Notes: a model not told the origin generated them from the letters alone. A DNA stretch of 64,000 bases from Singulisphaera sp. GP187 (GCF_900129635.1 NZ_FSRB01000002.1:1578727-1642726); one strand, 5' to 3'. Counted from the first letter of the stretch, positions 5,485 through 14,823 are shown. Numbers and translations are program-made.

Positions 5485-7706
5485 CCATCCCGATCCGCGA
5501 CAACCTCGAGTCCAGCAATCCTTCGACCGACGAAGTCGAACGCCACCTGGAAATCTGGACGAACACGTCGATCCCGTTCAGCCGACGGATCCTTTCCTAC
5601 CACTGGCTGGAAAAGATCGGCATCAGCGCGCCGCTCCCCGAAGGCTGGTCGGATGAGGAGCTCCCGGAGAAGACGCCGACGGGCCCGACCTACTCGCAAG
5701 GCAATCCTCGCGAGAAGTTCAACGTCTACCGGGCGAAGACGGGGCATCCCGACGGAGTTTTGCAAAGCCGCGAGGCGGAGCGTGATCTACTCGCGATCCT
5801 CGCCCGCGATGCCTCGCACGTTGGGGTGGTCCGGGAGATCCTCGTCGTCGAGGACATGGAGCTCGCGGCGCACCGAGTCCTCTTTCATTCGATCACCGAC
5901 CTGAACGCGGCGGGAACACAGCCTGATCGGCCCCATCTCACGGAGGCGTTGGTTCAGGCCGGCGTCCCCGAACTGATCCGGGAGCAGGTGCTCGACGCGG
6001 TGCTCGCGGCCGAGCCCAACCCGGAGAACCTCCAATCCCTGGCCGGGATCATCAGGGACAAGGCGTTCTCTCGACGCACGAGAGAAGCTCTGGTCGACGT
6101 GCTCGACGAAGCGGCGTCTGGTAGGCATACGGCCGCCGAACTGGCTTCCCGGGTCGAGGCGACGATCCTCAGCCTGGTCCGGATCGAGTCCCTCTCTGAG
6201 TGGGAGGAACCGAACCTCGACAAGCCGACTCCCCCCATTGCGTTTCCCTTGGAGGTCTTTCCCAAGCGGCTCGTCGAGCTGATCCTTCCGGCTTCCGAGA
6301 CCCTTTCGTGTTCGCCCGATTTCCTGGCCGTGCCCTGCCTGACGGCCGCGGGCGCGGCGATCGGCGCGACGGTCGCGCTTGAGATCAAGAAATCATGGAG
6401 CGAGCGTGCGAACCTGTTCACGGCCATCGTCGGCCGGCCAGGCGCGGCCAAGTCTCCCGCGCTGGCGGTCGCGACGGCGCCAATCGTCGAACTCCAATGG
6501 GAGCTCGCGTTTGACTTCCTGCTCGAATCCGACGCGAAGAGCAACAAGCGGAAGAAGGCGATGAAGCTCGCCAAATCCAAGGAGGAACGCGACGCGGCGC
6601 AACGGAAGCTGAAACTGGAGGAGGACGAAGAGAATTCCCGAATGACCGAGATCAACGTCTCTGATACGACGTGTGAGGCCGTGTCCGACCTGCTCGCGAA
6701 CAACCCGCGGGGGATCATCATGGTCCGCGACGAGCTGGCCGGCTGGCTGAACAGCCTCAACCAGTACAAGAACGGATCCGGCGATGACCGTGATTTCTAC
6801 CTCTCGCTATGGAACGGCGCTCCGCAGAAGAAGAACCGGGTGAGCCAGGGGCCGATGCCGGTCCATGCCCGCCGCCCATTCTTCGCCGCGACCGGCGCGA
6901 TCACGCCGAGCAAGCTCGACCGGTTCACCGAAGACAAGAACGGCCGCTATGTCGATGACGGATTCCTCGACCGGATGCTTCTCAGTTATCCGTCCGAGGT
7001 CAGGTTCAAATGGAGCTGGGACGATGTGACTGGCGACGCGGTTTCCGACTGGTCGAAAGCGTTCCGCCGGCTCTGGAACCGGGAGATGGTTGTCGACGAC
7101 GTGATGGGGGGCAAGGCGGTTCACCTCCCCTTCGACGACGCGGCGAAAAAGGCGTGGGAATCCTGGATCACGGCCCACATGAACGAGACTTACGAATCCG
7201 ATTTCCCCGACCATCTCGTGGGTCCGTGGTCGAAATTCCGGACCCAGTGCGCCCGACTCATTCTGATTCTCGACCAGCTCCGCTGGGCGTATGACGCCAA
7301 GCGAGGGGCGAAGGCGGGCGCCGTGGGCGTGAAGTCAGTCGAGTCCGCGATCCAACTCGTGGACTACTTCAAGGCCCATTTCCGGCGGGTCGTCCAGATC
7401 CAGGCCGGCAACCAAGACAACCCCGACGCGCGTGACGTGCTCGACTGGGCGATCAACCGCGGCTCATCCCGATTCAGCGAACGCGAGGCCAAGGGGAATT
7501 TCCGAGCCAGGATCAAGGAATCGAAGTCATTCCTGACCCATGCGGTGGCCTGGCTGATCGAGCGGCATTGCATCCGGCCGCTCCCCGCCCCGGTTAAGGC
7601 CGTGGGCCGGACCGCCAAAGCGGCCTACGAAATTAATCCCCACCTCCTCAATTCCCCTAGTTCGAATACACAAAATACACGAAATTCGCAACGTGGTGCG
7701 GGGTAA
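5481..7706 (+). CDS. DnaB-N / DUF3987 replication-type protein
   Basis: 741 residues from a TTG start overlapping the upstream stop; GAAGGGGGTG supplies the ribosome-binding site. Residues about 95-235 match the helical N-terminal domain of DnaB helicase (LQSREAERDLLAILARD, then HRVLFHSITDL). Residues about 270-680 are a DUF3987 region with a Walker-A-like GRPGAAKSPA and a Walker-B-like IIMVRDELAGW. A charged helical insert lies at about 350-400. DUF3987 proteins occur in phages, plasmids and islands, often beside primases, and are thought to be replication helicases or ATPases. The gene is followed immediately by a large nested inverted repeat that could be its origin. Confidence 0.75.
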   Translation: MTIPIRDNLESSNPSTDEVERHLEIWTNTSIPFSRRILSYHWLEKIGISAPLPEGWSDEELPEKTPTGPTYSQGNPREKFNVYRAKTGHPDGVLQSREAERDLLAILARDASHVGVVREILVVEDMELAAHRVLFHSITDLNAAGTQPDRPHLTEALVQAGVPELIREQVLDAVLAAEPNPENLQSLAGIIRDKAFSRRTREALVDVLDEAASGRHTAAELASRVEATILSLVRIESLSEWEEPNLDKPTPPIAFPLEVFPKRLVELILPASETLSCSPDFLAVPCLTAAGAAIGATVALEIKKSWSERANLFTAIVGRPGAAKSPALAVATAPIVELQWELAFDFLLESDAKSNKRKKAMKLAKSKEERDAAQRKLKLEEDEENSRMTEINVSDTTCEAVSDLLANNPRGIIMVRDELAGWLNSLNQYKNGSGDDRDFYLSLWNGAPQKKNRVSQGPMPVHARRPFFAATGAITPSKLDRFTEDKNGRYVDDGFLDRMLLSYPSEVRFKWSWDDVTGDAVSDWSKAFRRLWNREMVVDDVMGGKAVHLPFDDAAKKAWESWITAHMNETYESDFPDHLVGPWSKFRTQCARLILILDQLRWAYDAKRGAKAGAVGVKSVESAIQLVDYFKAHFRRVVQIQAGNQDNPDARDVLDWAINRGSSRFSEREAKGNFRARIKESKSFLTHAVAWLIERHCIRPLPAPVKAVGRTAKAAYEINPHLLNSPSSNTQNTRNSQRGAG

Positions 7707-7923
7707 TGACTTAACCTGCGCATTCGAATACGCACGTAATACACGAAATGCACAAAACTCCCCCAACCGGTGTATTCGAATACACCAGTTGCACCGATCC
7801 CGGGGCTCTGGAGCGTGGCTCTAGTTTTGTGTATTACGGGGGAATTTCGTGTAGTTCGAATGCGCAGGTTAACCCTAGTCGTTGCAATGACTTAGGTTAT
7901 TACGTGTATTTTGTGTATTCGAA
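7661..7923. repeat. 263-bp nested inverted repeat, candidate replication origin
   Basis: Three inverted-repeat layers share one centre near 7792. The outer arms 7661-7680 and 7904-7923 are a perfect 20 bp; the middle arms 7711-7728 and 7855-7872 are a perfect 18 bp (TTAACCTGCGCATTCGAA); the inner arms around 7735-7759 and 7823-7838 are imperfect. An 18-bp perfect palindrome GGTGTATTCGAATACACC lies at 7769-7786. The unit TTCGAATAC recurs, giving an iteron-like look. The outer left arm overlaps the last codons of the DUF3987 gene. Confidence 0.7.
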
Positions 7924-7976
7924 CCAGAGAAAAGAAATGGAGAGGGGCGGTTGGGAAATCGCGGGGGCGCATAAAA

Positions 7977-8028
7977 CGGCCCCCGGGTTATCCGACCAAA
8001 GACGCCCCCGGGGGCCGCAAACTCAGAG
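7977..8028 (+). repeat. Hairpin direct repeat, right copy
   Basis: A perfect 11-bp stem CGGCCCCCGGG/CCCGGGGGCCG displays the loop TTATCCGACCAAAGACGCC, followed by CAAAC-TCAGAGG. Loop and tail match the copy at 5236 while the stem differs. Confidence 0.6.
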
Positions 8029-8130
8029 GTATCCTGCCCACTCATTGTCCATTATGGAGTGATCGAATGACCACGTCAATGGAATTCGCAAGCAAGGTTG
8101 CCCACTTTGTCCTGACGGGCAGATGGGCAG

Positions 8131-8204
8131 CGAGGATGACGGGATTCGAACCCGCAACCTCTGGCGTGACAGGCCAGTGCTCTAACCAGTTGAGCTACAT
8201 CCCC
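8131..8204 (-). tRNA. tRNA-Asp (GUC)
   Basis: 74 nt without encoded CCA. The acceptor GGGGATG pairs with CATCCTC (one G-U), the D-arm is GCTC/GAGC, the anticodon loop CTGTCAC reads GTC, and the T-loop is TTCGAAT. It is the second of two tandem copies in transcription order. Confidence 0.95.
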
Positions 8205-8298
8205 AACACTTCAAGTCTTCATGCGGAGCAGCAGTTCTTCAACGGCCGACTCCTGGAAATCAACGAAGCCCCTGAGAACAAAAGCCTCGCTTTTCCAG

Positions 8299-8372
8299 CG
8301 AGGATGACGGGGCTCGAACCCGCAACCTCCGGCGTGACAGGCCGGTGCTCTAACCAATTGAGCTACATCCCC
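8299..8372 (-). tRNA. tRNA-Asp (GUC), first copy
   Basis: 74 nt, nearly identical to the copy at 8131-8204, with a few changes in the D-loop, anticodon stem and T-arm (TTCGAGC loop). No CCA is encoded. The two genes are 94 bp apart and probably co-transcribed; they mark the right edge of the accessory island. Confidence 0.95.
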
Positions 8373-8533
8373 AACACTCAGTGTTCAACGTTCGTGTTGA
8401 GGAAATTATCTTACGGCCTGAGGGGGGGGGATGTCAAGAGACAGGGGTTGCCGCTCCGCGAAATGGCCGTTAGGCTTGCACTTCTCCCCACATGGAGCGT
8501 CGTCCAACCCATGGATTTGCCTGAGCTTGTTGG

Positions 8534-8555
8534 GCACGAGGCTGAAGCCTCGTGC
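8534..8555. repeat. Short perfect hairpin
   Basis: GCACGAGGCT and AGCCTCGTGC enclose two bases, 30 nt upstream of the next start codon. There is no T-run; it looks like a dispersed short palindrome rather than a terminator. Confidence 0.5.
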
Positions 8556-8585
8556 TTCGAGAATCGGACGAGAGGATCACGCGAC

Positions 8586-9557
8586 GTGCAGATCACCAAG
8601 GCGGTTATCACGGCGGCCGGCCGGGGAGCCCGGCAGTATCCGGCCTCCGATACCGTGCAAAAAGCAATGCTACCGCTGGTCGATCGTGACGGGCTGACCA
8701 AGCCGATCCTCCAGATCATCGCCGAAGAGGCCATCGAGAGCGGGATCGAAGAGATCTGCATCGTCAGCGCTCCGGGTGACGAGTCGGTCTACCGAAGCCA
8801 TTTCCGCAATTACGCGCAGAACTTGCGGTCTTCATTCCGAGGTTTCGAGTGGGCCGAGGAACAAGCACGCCGACTTGACGACCTGGAGCAACGGCTTCGG
8901 TTCGCCGTTCAGCCCGAGCCTGAAGGGTACGGCCACGCGGTCTGGTGCGCCCGCGAGTTCGTCGCCGACGCTCCCTTTCTCTTGCTGCTGGGTGACCACC
9001 TCTATATCTCGAGCGAGACGAGGCGTTGCGCCCGGCAACTGATCGACCTGGTGGCGGACGAAGGCTGCTCGGTCTCCGGGGTGCAGGCGACCCGGGAACA
9101 TCTGATTCACCAGTACGGTACGCTGACCGGGAAACGGCGGCATGACCTGCCGGCCGTCTACGCGATCGATGAGATTATCGAGAAGCCGAACCCGACGCTG
9201 GCCGAATTGAGGCTCCAGGTGCCCGGCCTTCGTGCGGGGCACTACCTCTGTTTCTTCGGTATTCACGTGCTGAGCCCCGCGGTCTTCGACCTGCTCGATC
9301 ACCTCGTCAGGACCGATGTGCGGGAGCAGGGGCAGATTCAACTGACCACAGCTCTGAATGAGCTTGCGCGTCGGGAGAAATACCTGGCACTCGAGACCCG
9401 CGGTTCGCGATACAACCTCGGTGTGAAGTTCGGGTTTGTTGAAGCGCAGATCGCCCTGGCGCTCGCCGGCGCGGACCGTGAGCGAATGCTTGCCGGTCTG
9501 CTCGAGTCGATCGTGCGGATCGAACAAAACCACGTCGTTTCGGACCAGGCGCTTTGA
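8586..9557 (+). CDS. GalU-like sugar nucleotidyltransferase
   Basis: 323 residues from a GTG at 8586 with AGAGGA nine bases upstream. Extending the frame further left would translate both tRNA genes, so the short start is firm. The N-terminus KAVITAAGRGARQYP is the nucleotide-binding loop of NDP-sugar pyrophosphorylases, with the activating Lys in MLPLVDRDGLTKPILQ. FLLLLGDHLY supplies the metal-binding Asp, and IIEKP is the conserved sugar-binding segment. The fold matches UTP-glucose-1-phosphate uridylyltransferase, making NDP-sugars for glycans. It lies just upstream of a kinase/pyrophosphorylase fusion, suggesting a shared sugar-activation role. Exact sugar and nucleotide are not determinable here. 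Confidence 0.8.
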   Translation: MQITKAVITAAGRGARQYPASDTVQKAMLPLVDRDGLTKPILQIIAEEAIESGIEEICIVSAPGDESVYRSHFRNYAQNLRSSFRGFEWAEEQARRLDDLEQRLRFAVQPEPEGYGHAVWCAREFVADAPFLLLLGDHLYISSETRRCARQLIDLVADEGCSVSGVQATREHLIHQYGTLTGKRRHDLPAVYAIDEIIEKPNPTLAELRLQVPGLRAGHYLCFFGIHVLSPAVFDLLDHLVRTDVREQGQIQLTTALNELARREKYLALETRGSRYNLGVKFGFVEAQIALALAGADRERMLAGLLESIVRIEQNHVVSDQAL

Positions 9558-9776
9558 GGGGACCCGCTCGCTTGGCCGAGTGAAGACTGGAATGGAATGC
9601 CTCGCGTTGTTTGAGGATCGGCTGGCCGCGGGTTGCCAACGGATAACACGCTCGGAACCGGTGCGGGAACCCCTGGGCCGGTGGCTTTCAGGTTCCGAGT
9701 CGGGAACCTTCAGCACTCGGACTTCCCTCGCGATTGGCCTCAAATCGGCCTACTGAGATAGGCTCTAGGGCGGCTC

Positions 9777-12700
9777 ATGAGTTTTCGCGGATCGCTGCTG
9801 ATCGACACCATCACGAGCTCTGACCCGAGCGTTCGCAATCGCTCGGTCCGCGACCTGATCGCGGGGGCTTCGACCGAGGAGATCCTCCTCGCCTGCGAGG
9901 ATCTGGAAACGTTCCGCCAGTCGGCTGAGAACCTGTACGAACGGGTTCGTGCCTCGATGTTTCTCCACGCGATCTATCGCTATGCGCTCCAGGACGACGC
10001 GGGCCTGCGCGAAACGGGCCACATCCCGTTCGACGGGTTCAAGGATTTGATGGGGCGGCGGTTCGAACAGGCGATCGCCTCGTTTCGCGGGTCGATGGAT
10101 CGCGAACGGCCGAATGGTGCGATTGCCAGTGCCTTGGCGCAATCCTATGAGCAACTGACCTATCAGACGCTCGCCGACCAGGTGCGCCGCTCGGTCCGGA
10201 GCTGCCGCGGCAATCGTTGGATGTTCCGGGTCGGCCAAGCCGACGAGCAACCGCTCCGGCTTCATCCCACGCTGTTGGAGCGCGACTCGGATCAGTCGCT
10301 CTTCCCGATTCTGGTGGAACGCACCCCGGTCCGGCTCGACCTCTCCCACAGCGCCTGGTCCGACATCTTTTTCCTCGGCATGGATTTTCCCGAGGGGGCC
10401 CGCGTCCTGAACATCTCGGTCGACCTGGGCGTCCACGGCCGTGACGAGCACCCTCGGCCGCCGATCGAGACCTATGTCCGCGCCATCCCCGAGCCGTTGC
10501 TCCGGCTGACGAGTATCGACTTAAACGCATGCAAGGATGTGACGACGCTTGAGGAGCTCTTCAACTTCGGCAACGACTATCTGGGCCTGATCAAGGCCGG
10601 GGTCATTGCCTCGGGTTTGGTCCCTCCGTCGTTCGAAGGCACCGCGAACCGGCTCGACGAGCTGCTCGGGCACATCGTCCGGCCCGGCTACGGCCTGGAA
10701 GTCGTGAGCAAGGTCAACGATATCCCCAAGGGATCGCGGCTGGCCGTGTCGACGAATCTGCTGGCCTCGTTGATCAGCCTCCTGATGCGCGCCACGGGCC
10801 AGACGAGGAACTTGACCGGCCCACTCGACCCGGAAGCAGCGCGCGTGGTGGTGGCCCGCGCGATCCTCGGCGAATGGATCGGCGGGTCCGGTGGAGGTTG
10901 GCAGGACTCGGGAGGAACCTTCCCCGGGGTCAAAGTCATCCACGGCGTTCCGGCGAGCGAGTCGGACCCGGAAAAAGGGGTGAGCCGGGGCCGTCTGCTC
11001 CCTGAATACGAGCTGCTCGACGGCAGTGCGGGTGATTCGGCACTCGCGCAATTCCAGGAGGCGCTGGCGGAGAGCCTGGTGTTGGTCCACGGCGGCATGG
11101 CGCAGAACGTCGGGCCGATCCTGAACATGGTGACGGAAAAATACCTCCTGCGCAGCGGTGAGGAGTGGGAGGCGAGGCAGGAGGCACTCGAGATTTTCGA
11201 GGCGATCGTCCAGGCCGTCAAGCGAGCCGACGTGCGGGCCGTCGGAGCGCTGACCACGCGCAACTGGGAAGGGCCGCTCAAGCGGATCATCCCGTGGGTC
11301 AGTAACCAGTTCACCGAGACGATCATTCGCGAGGCGAAGGAGACCCTGGGAGACGACTTTTGGGGGTTCTTGATGCTCGGCGGAATGTCGGGAGGGGGCA
11401 TGGGCTTTTTCGTCGCCCCGCATCGACAGGCCGCGTTCCGTGGCGAAATCGCCGAGATCATGGCGCGAGCGAAGGCTGCGCTCGACGACGCGATGCCGTT
11501 CGCGATGGAGCCGGTCGTCTACGGATTTCGGGTCAACCCGTTCGGCACGTTCGCCGCACTCCAGTGTGGCGCAGCCGCGATGATGCCGTCGCGGTATTAC
11601 ACGCTCCAGGTCCCGCGGATGATCGCCGCGGGGACCGGTGCGCTCGACCCGTTGCGGATGTCGGACGTCGACCATTTCGCGAACCAGAGCCGCGATACCA
11701 GCGAGTTGCTCCGCGTCTTCCGGACGATGATTAACAACCTTTTCCCGGTCACCCAAGCCGCGGCCGACTCGACCGCGAACTCGTGGGATCAGGACTCGGA
11801 GCGGATTCGCCGCGAGAATGGCTTCGACCCGGTCCAGCACGTGCAGCTTCGCGAGGATCTTCAGCGCGGCCGGATCGGCCTGGCGCTCAACCGCCTCCCG
11901 ATCGCGACAGACATTCGTGACGTCGAGGACTCCGACCTGATCTTCGCCCGCGAGGAGTCGACGGCGCCGGAGCTGATCCGGAACGGCGTCCAGGCACTCC
12001 GGCACGGCGAGGTGGCCGTCGTGACGCTCGCCGCGGGGGTCGGTAGTCGCTGGACCACCGGCGCGGGGGTCGTCAAGGCGATCAACCCGTTCGTGATGCT
12101 GGCGGGCCGGCATCGCAGCTTTCTGGAACTCCATCTGGCCAAGACCCGAAAGTCGCAACGGCGGTTCGAAGTCGCGATCCCCCACGTGGTCACGACCAGC
12201 TACCTCACCCATGCGGCCATCGAACGGCACTTGAGCCGTTCGGCGAACTACGGCCACGATGGTCCGGTCTACCTGTCACGCGGCCAGTCGATCGGACAGC
12301 GCTTGATACCGATGGATCGCGATCTCTCGTTCCTCTGGGAGGAAGGGGCCCACGAAACGCTCGACGAGAACAAGCAGAAAGTCCGCGACGCCAGCCGTCG
12401 CGCGATCCTCGACTGGGCGCGGGGCCGTGGAGAAGGGACCGACTACGTCGACAACGTCCCGATCCAGCGGTTTAACCCTCCCGGCCACTTCTACGAGGTG
12501 CCGAACCTGCTGCGCAACGGCGTTCTTGCCCGGCTGATCGCGGAGCACCCCAACCTCAACTGGCTGATGGTCCACAACATCGACACCTTGGGGGTGCATC
12601 TCGATCCGACCGTGCTCGGTCTGGCGATCGAGTCGAAGTCGACCCTGGGCTTTGAAGTCATTGCCCGTCGGATCGACGACCGGGGCGGTGGCCTCGCTCG

Positions 12701-13142
12701 CGTGGGCGGCCGGCTACGCCTGCTCGAGGGGCTGGCCCAGCCGCGCGAGGATACCGAGTTCGCGCTGCGGTACTACAGCTCGAACACGACATGGGTCCAT
12801 ATTGACTCATTGCTCGATGCGTTTCAGCTCAGCCGTGCCGACTTGAACGCCAACGACACCAAAGTCGCCGCCGCCGTCCGTACAATGGCCGCGCGGGTAC
12901 CGACCTACGTGACGATCAAGGACGTCAAGCGGCGCTGGGGTCATGGCCAGGAGGATGTGTTCCCGGTCGCCCAGTTCGAGAAGCTCTGGGGCGATCTGAC
13001 CTCACTTCCCGACTTGCCCTGCTCGTTCCTCGCCGTCGATCGCCAGCGCGGACAACAGCTCAAGGATACCGCCCAGCTCGACGGGTGGGCGAACGACGGA
13101 AGCCGGGAATACGTTCAATCGATTTGCGACTTCGACGCGTAA
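9777..13142 (+). CDS. Fucokinase-like GHMP kinase fused to UDP-sugar pyrophosphorylase
   Basis: 1121 residues. Residues about 365-400 contain GGSGGGWQDSGG, the ATP loop typical of L-fucokinase/HddA-type GHMP kinases; GGMSGGGMGFFV at about 533 is the C-terminal GHMP glycine loop. From about 740, VAVVTLAAGVGSRW followed by a Lys-containing VKAINPF and later LNWLMVHNIDTLG resembles the UDPGP pyrophosphorylase family. The first 320 residues are an unrecognised helical region. A sugar would be phosphorylated at C1 and then converted to an NDP-sugar by one polypeptide. Known bifunctional Fkp enzymes have pyrophosphorylase first and kinase second; here the order is reversed. Confidence 0.75.
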   Translation: MSFRGSLLIDTITSSDPSVRNRSVRDLIAGASTEEILLACEDLETFRQSAENLYERVRASMFLHAIYRYALQDDAGLRETGHIPFDGFKDLMGRRFEQAIASFRGSMDRERPNGAIASALAQSYEQLTYQTLADQVRRSVRSCRGNRWMFRVGQADEQPLRLHPTLLERDSDQSLFPILVERTPVRLDLSHSAWSDIFFLGMDFPEGARVLNISVDLGVHGRDEHPRPPIETYVRAIPEPLLRLTSIDLNACKDVTTLEELFNFGNDYLGLIKAGVIASGLVPPSFEGTANRLDELLGHIVRPGYGLEVVSKVNDIPKGSRLAVSTNLLASLISLLMRATGQTRNLTGPLDPEAARVVVARAILGEWIGGSGGGWQDSGGTFPGVKVIHGVPASESDPEKGVSRGRLLPEYELLDGSAGDSALAQFQEALAESLVLVHGGMAQNVGPILNMVTEKYLLRSGEEWEARQEALEIFEAIVQAVKRADVRAVGALTTRNWEGPLKRIIPWVSNQFTETIIREAKETLGDDFWGFLMLGGMSGGGMGFFVAPHRQAAFRGEIAEIMARAKAALDDAMPFAMEPVVYGFRVNPFGTFAALQCGAAAMMPSRYYTLQVPRMIAAGTGALDPLRMSDVDHFANQSRDTSELLRVFRTMINNLFPVTQAAADSTANSWDQDSERIRRENGFDPVQHVQLREDLQRGRIGLALNRLPIATDIRDVEDSDLIFAREESTAPELIRNGVQALRHGEVAVVTLAAGVGSRWTTGAGVVKAINPFVMLAGRHRSFLELHLAKTRKSQRRFEVAIPHVVTTSYLTHAAIERHLSRSANYGHDGPVYLSRGQSIGQRLIPMDRDLSFLWEEGAHETLDENKQKVRDASRRAILDWARGRGEGTDYVDNVPIQRFNPPGHFYEVPNLLRNGVLARLIAEHPNLNWLMVHNIDTLGVHLDPTVLGLAIESKSTLGFEVIARRIDDRGGGLARVGGRLRLLEGLAQPREDTEFALRYYSSNTTWVHIDSLLDAFQLSRADLNANDTKVAAAVRTMAARVPTYVTIKDVKRRWGHGQEDVFPVAQFEKLWGDLTSLPDLPCSFLAVDRQRGQQLKDTAQLDGWANDGSREYVQSICDFDA

Positions 13143-13375
13143 TTTGCGGCGTGGATGCCTTCTTTGATGCGAAGGCGGTTTGTAGGCTCTTTGCGGCTCA
13201 GGATTCCGTCTTTTTCGACCCGGTTAAGACCGGGAGAGGACTGGCCGATATCCCAAAACAGTCGGCAGTCGTTGGCGTGCGCTGGCAGCCCCAAAGCTGG
13301 GCAGTCTCGTTGGATCGATCGAACGACCCAACGGCCACGTCTCACAGGGAATGGTCGTTCAGAGGGAGGCAAGGG

Positions 13376-14071
13376 ATGGCACGCCGAAATCGGCGAGTCG
13401 GCGTGGGGAGCGTACGCACGGTTGGCCTGGTCGTCGCGTTGCTCTCGGGATCGTCGGGATTCGGGCAAGGTGTGAACATCCACCCGGAATTGAGTTCCAG
13501 CGGGCCACTCGCTCCGGCTCGTCCCGAACTTGCCGGAGTGGGAGTGCCGCTGGCATCACCTCAGTCGGAGCGGATCGAACCCGGTACGGGCTGGAATGGG
13601 ATATCAAACTCGTTGAGCAATACGGCCGTGCCGATTACATCCATTGATCAGTTGCTCCGAATGGATCGTGGGGCGCTCGACGTTTTGTACCAGAGTTCGG
13701 GCGCCGCACCGATGCCCGTCGGCAAGGTGAAGGGGCGAGTCATCCTCTATCCAGGCACGGGACTGACACGGCCGGCGTCCAAGGTGGCCAGGTTGATGTG
13801 GCAAGGTAAGATTTTCAAGAATGAGCAGCCGATGGCGGTGAACCGTTTTTTCGGCTTGAAAGTCATCAAGGCTAATGTCTACCAGGATCAAAGCTGGTTG
13901 GATGGCCGGCCTTCGCTCATTCTCGACTATAGCCAGACGTCCCGCCTCTATGCTCCCTACCGCGATGAAATCCGCGAGGTCGGCCCGGGCATCTTCTTGG
14001 GCCTGATGTACTCACGGACCCAGCCCGACCCGACGCTCAAGATGTACTTTGCGCTGGAAGCTACGCGTTAA
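13376..14071 (+). CDS. Secreted hypothetical protein
   Basis: 231 residues; the ATG follows GAGGGAGGCAAGGG. An N-terminal signal peptide (RTVGLVVALLSGSSGFGQG) is followed by a low-complexity linker, then a domain from about residue 105 with GRVILYPGTG, WQGKIFKN, LILDYSQTS and YRDEIREVGPGIFLGLMY. The order resembles small beta-barrel GXWXG/DUF4334-like proteins, but I cannot confirm that. Export to the periplasm is likely. No operon partner is evident. Confidence 0.65.
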   Translation: MARRNRRVGVGSVRTVGLVVALLSGSSGFGQGVNIHPELSSSGPLAPARPELAGVGVPLASPQSERIEPGTGWNGISNSLSNTAVPITSIDQLLRMDRGALDVLYQSSGAAPMPVGKVKGRVILYPGTGLTRPASKVARLMWQGKIFKNEQPMAVNRFFGLKVIKANVYQDQSWLDGRPSLILDYSQTSRLYAPYRDEIREVGPGIFLGLMYSRTQPDPTLKMYFALEATR

Positions 14072-14283
14072 AGTATTTGAAACTGTTCACGCCCTAGTGG
14101 GGATGAGCGAGGGGGCATGTCGCCTGAGCGGTGGGCGGCAGGATTCGATGATCGTGAGCATTCGTTCGACGAATCGGCTGCGGGTCGCCGAGTCGGTGCC
14201 GAACCTGGTCTTGCGCCGCTATCGTGGCTTTGACTCGACGAGACGGGACGCTGTGCTTGGCCGTGAGGCTGATCGGAGTTGCC

Positions 14284-14604
14284 GTGGCTAACGAGGTCTT
14301 GGTCGAGGATTGGACGCCTGGGCGGAAACTTTGGCTCAAGACGCCAGGCCGCTACTCGATGGATGTCGCCGTCGAAATCCTGGGTTGGATCGAGGGTTTC
14401 GATAACGTCTCGATCCTCGATCCCGGCTGGCCATCACCCGGCTACGGCAAGTTGGTGGAGGTCGGCATTAAGGTCCAATTCGGCAATATCCAGTTTGCCA
14501 TAATGTGCAGCTACGACGACATTTTCATCGACCGGATCGCCGGTAACAACCGCAAATTCACGACTCTGTGTGAGGCAATCCAGCAGAAGTTTGTGACAAC
14601 CTGA
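14284..14604 (+). CDS. Hypothetical protein
   Basis: 106 residues from a GTG with GGAG six bases upstream. The sequence (VANEVLVEDWTPGRKLWLKT, then VAVEILGWIEGFDNVSIL) looks like a beta-rich globular domain with aromatic residues and no signal peptide. An in-frame ATG 60 bp upstream is possible but has no ribosome-binding site. It converges on the mur operon, sharing the bidirectional terminator at 14789. Function is unknown. Confidence 0.5.
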   Translation: MANEVLVEDWTPGRKLWLKTPGRYSMDVAVEILGWIEGFDNVSILDPGWPSPGYGKLVEVGIKVQFGNIQFAIMCSYDDIFIDRIAGNNRKFTTLCEAIQQKFVTT

Positions 14605-14788
14605 CCTCCAAGATGTTCCGAGGCACCCAGGAGAGACCATCGTTAGAATTCCGGTCGTGGAATCAGTCGGGTAGCCCGGCGCGGTCCCCTCCCCGGTAAA
14701 CCTTCACGTCCCGGTACTTGACCTGGATGCGGCGGCCTGAGCATCTTTGAGGCATGGAACGGCCGGGATGCATACCGAGCGAAAAAGA

Positions 14789-14819
14789 AAAAGGGACAGG
14801 CACTACGCCTGTCCCTTTT
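14789..14819. terminator. Bidirectional rho-independent terminator
   Basis: AAAAGGGACAGGC and GCCTGTCCCTTTT form a perfect 13-bp stem around ACTAC, with A-run and T-run on either side. It serves the convergent gene at 14284 and the muropeptide operon ending at 14824. Confidence 0.9.
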
Positions 14820-14823
14820 GCGA

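Noticed and set aside
7911..8585. N-terminal extension of the GalU-like protein (about 225 extra residues)
   Set aside because: It would translate through two tRNA-Asp genes (EPATSGVT-type sequence); the GTG at 8586 has its own ribosome-binding site.
10521..12257. 578-residue open frame opposite the kinase/pyrophosphorylase fusion
   Set aside because: Arg/His/Asp-rich shadow with no motif.
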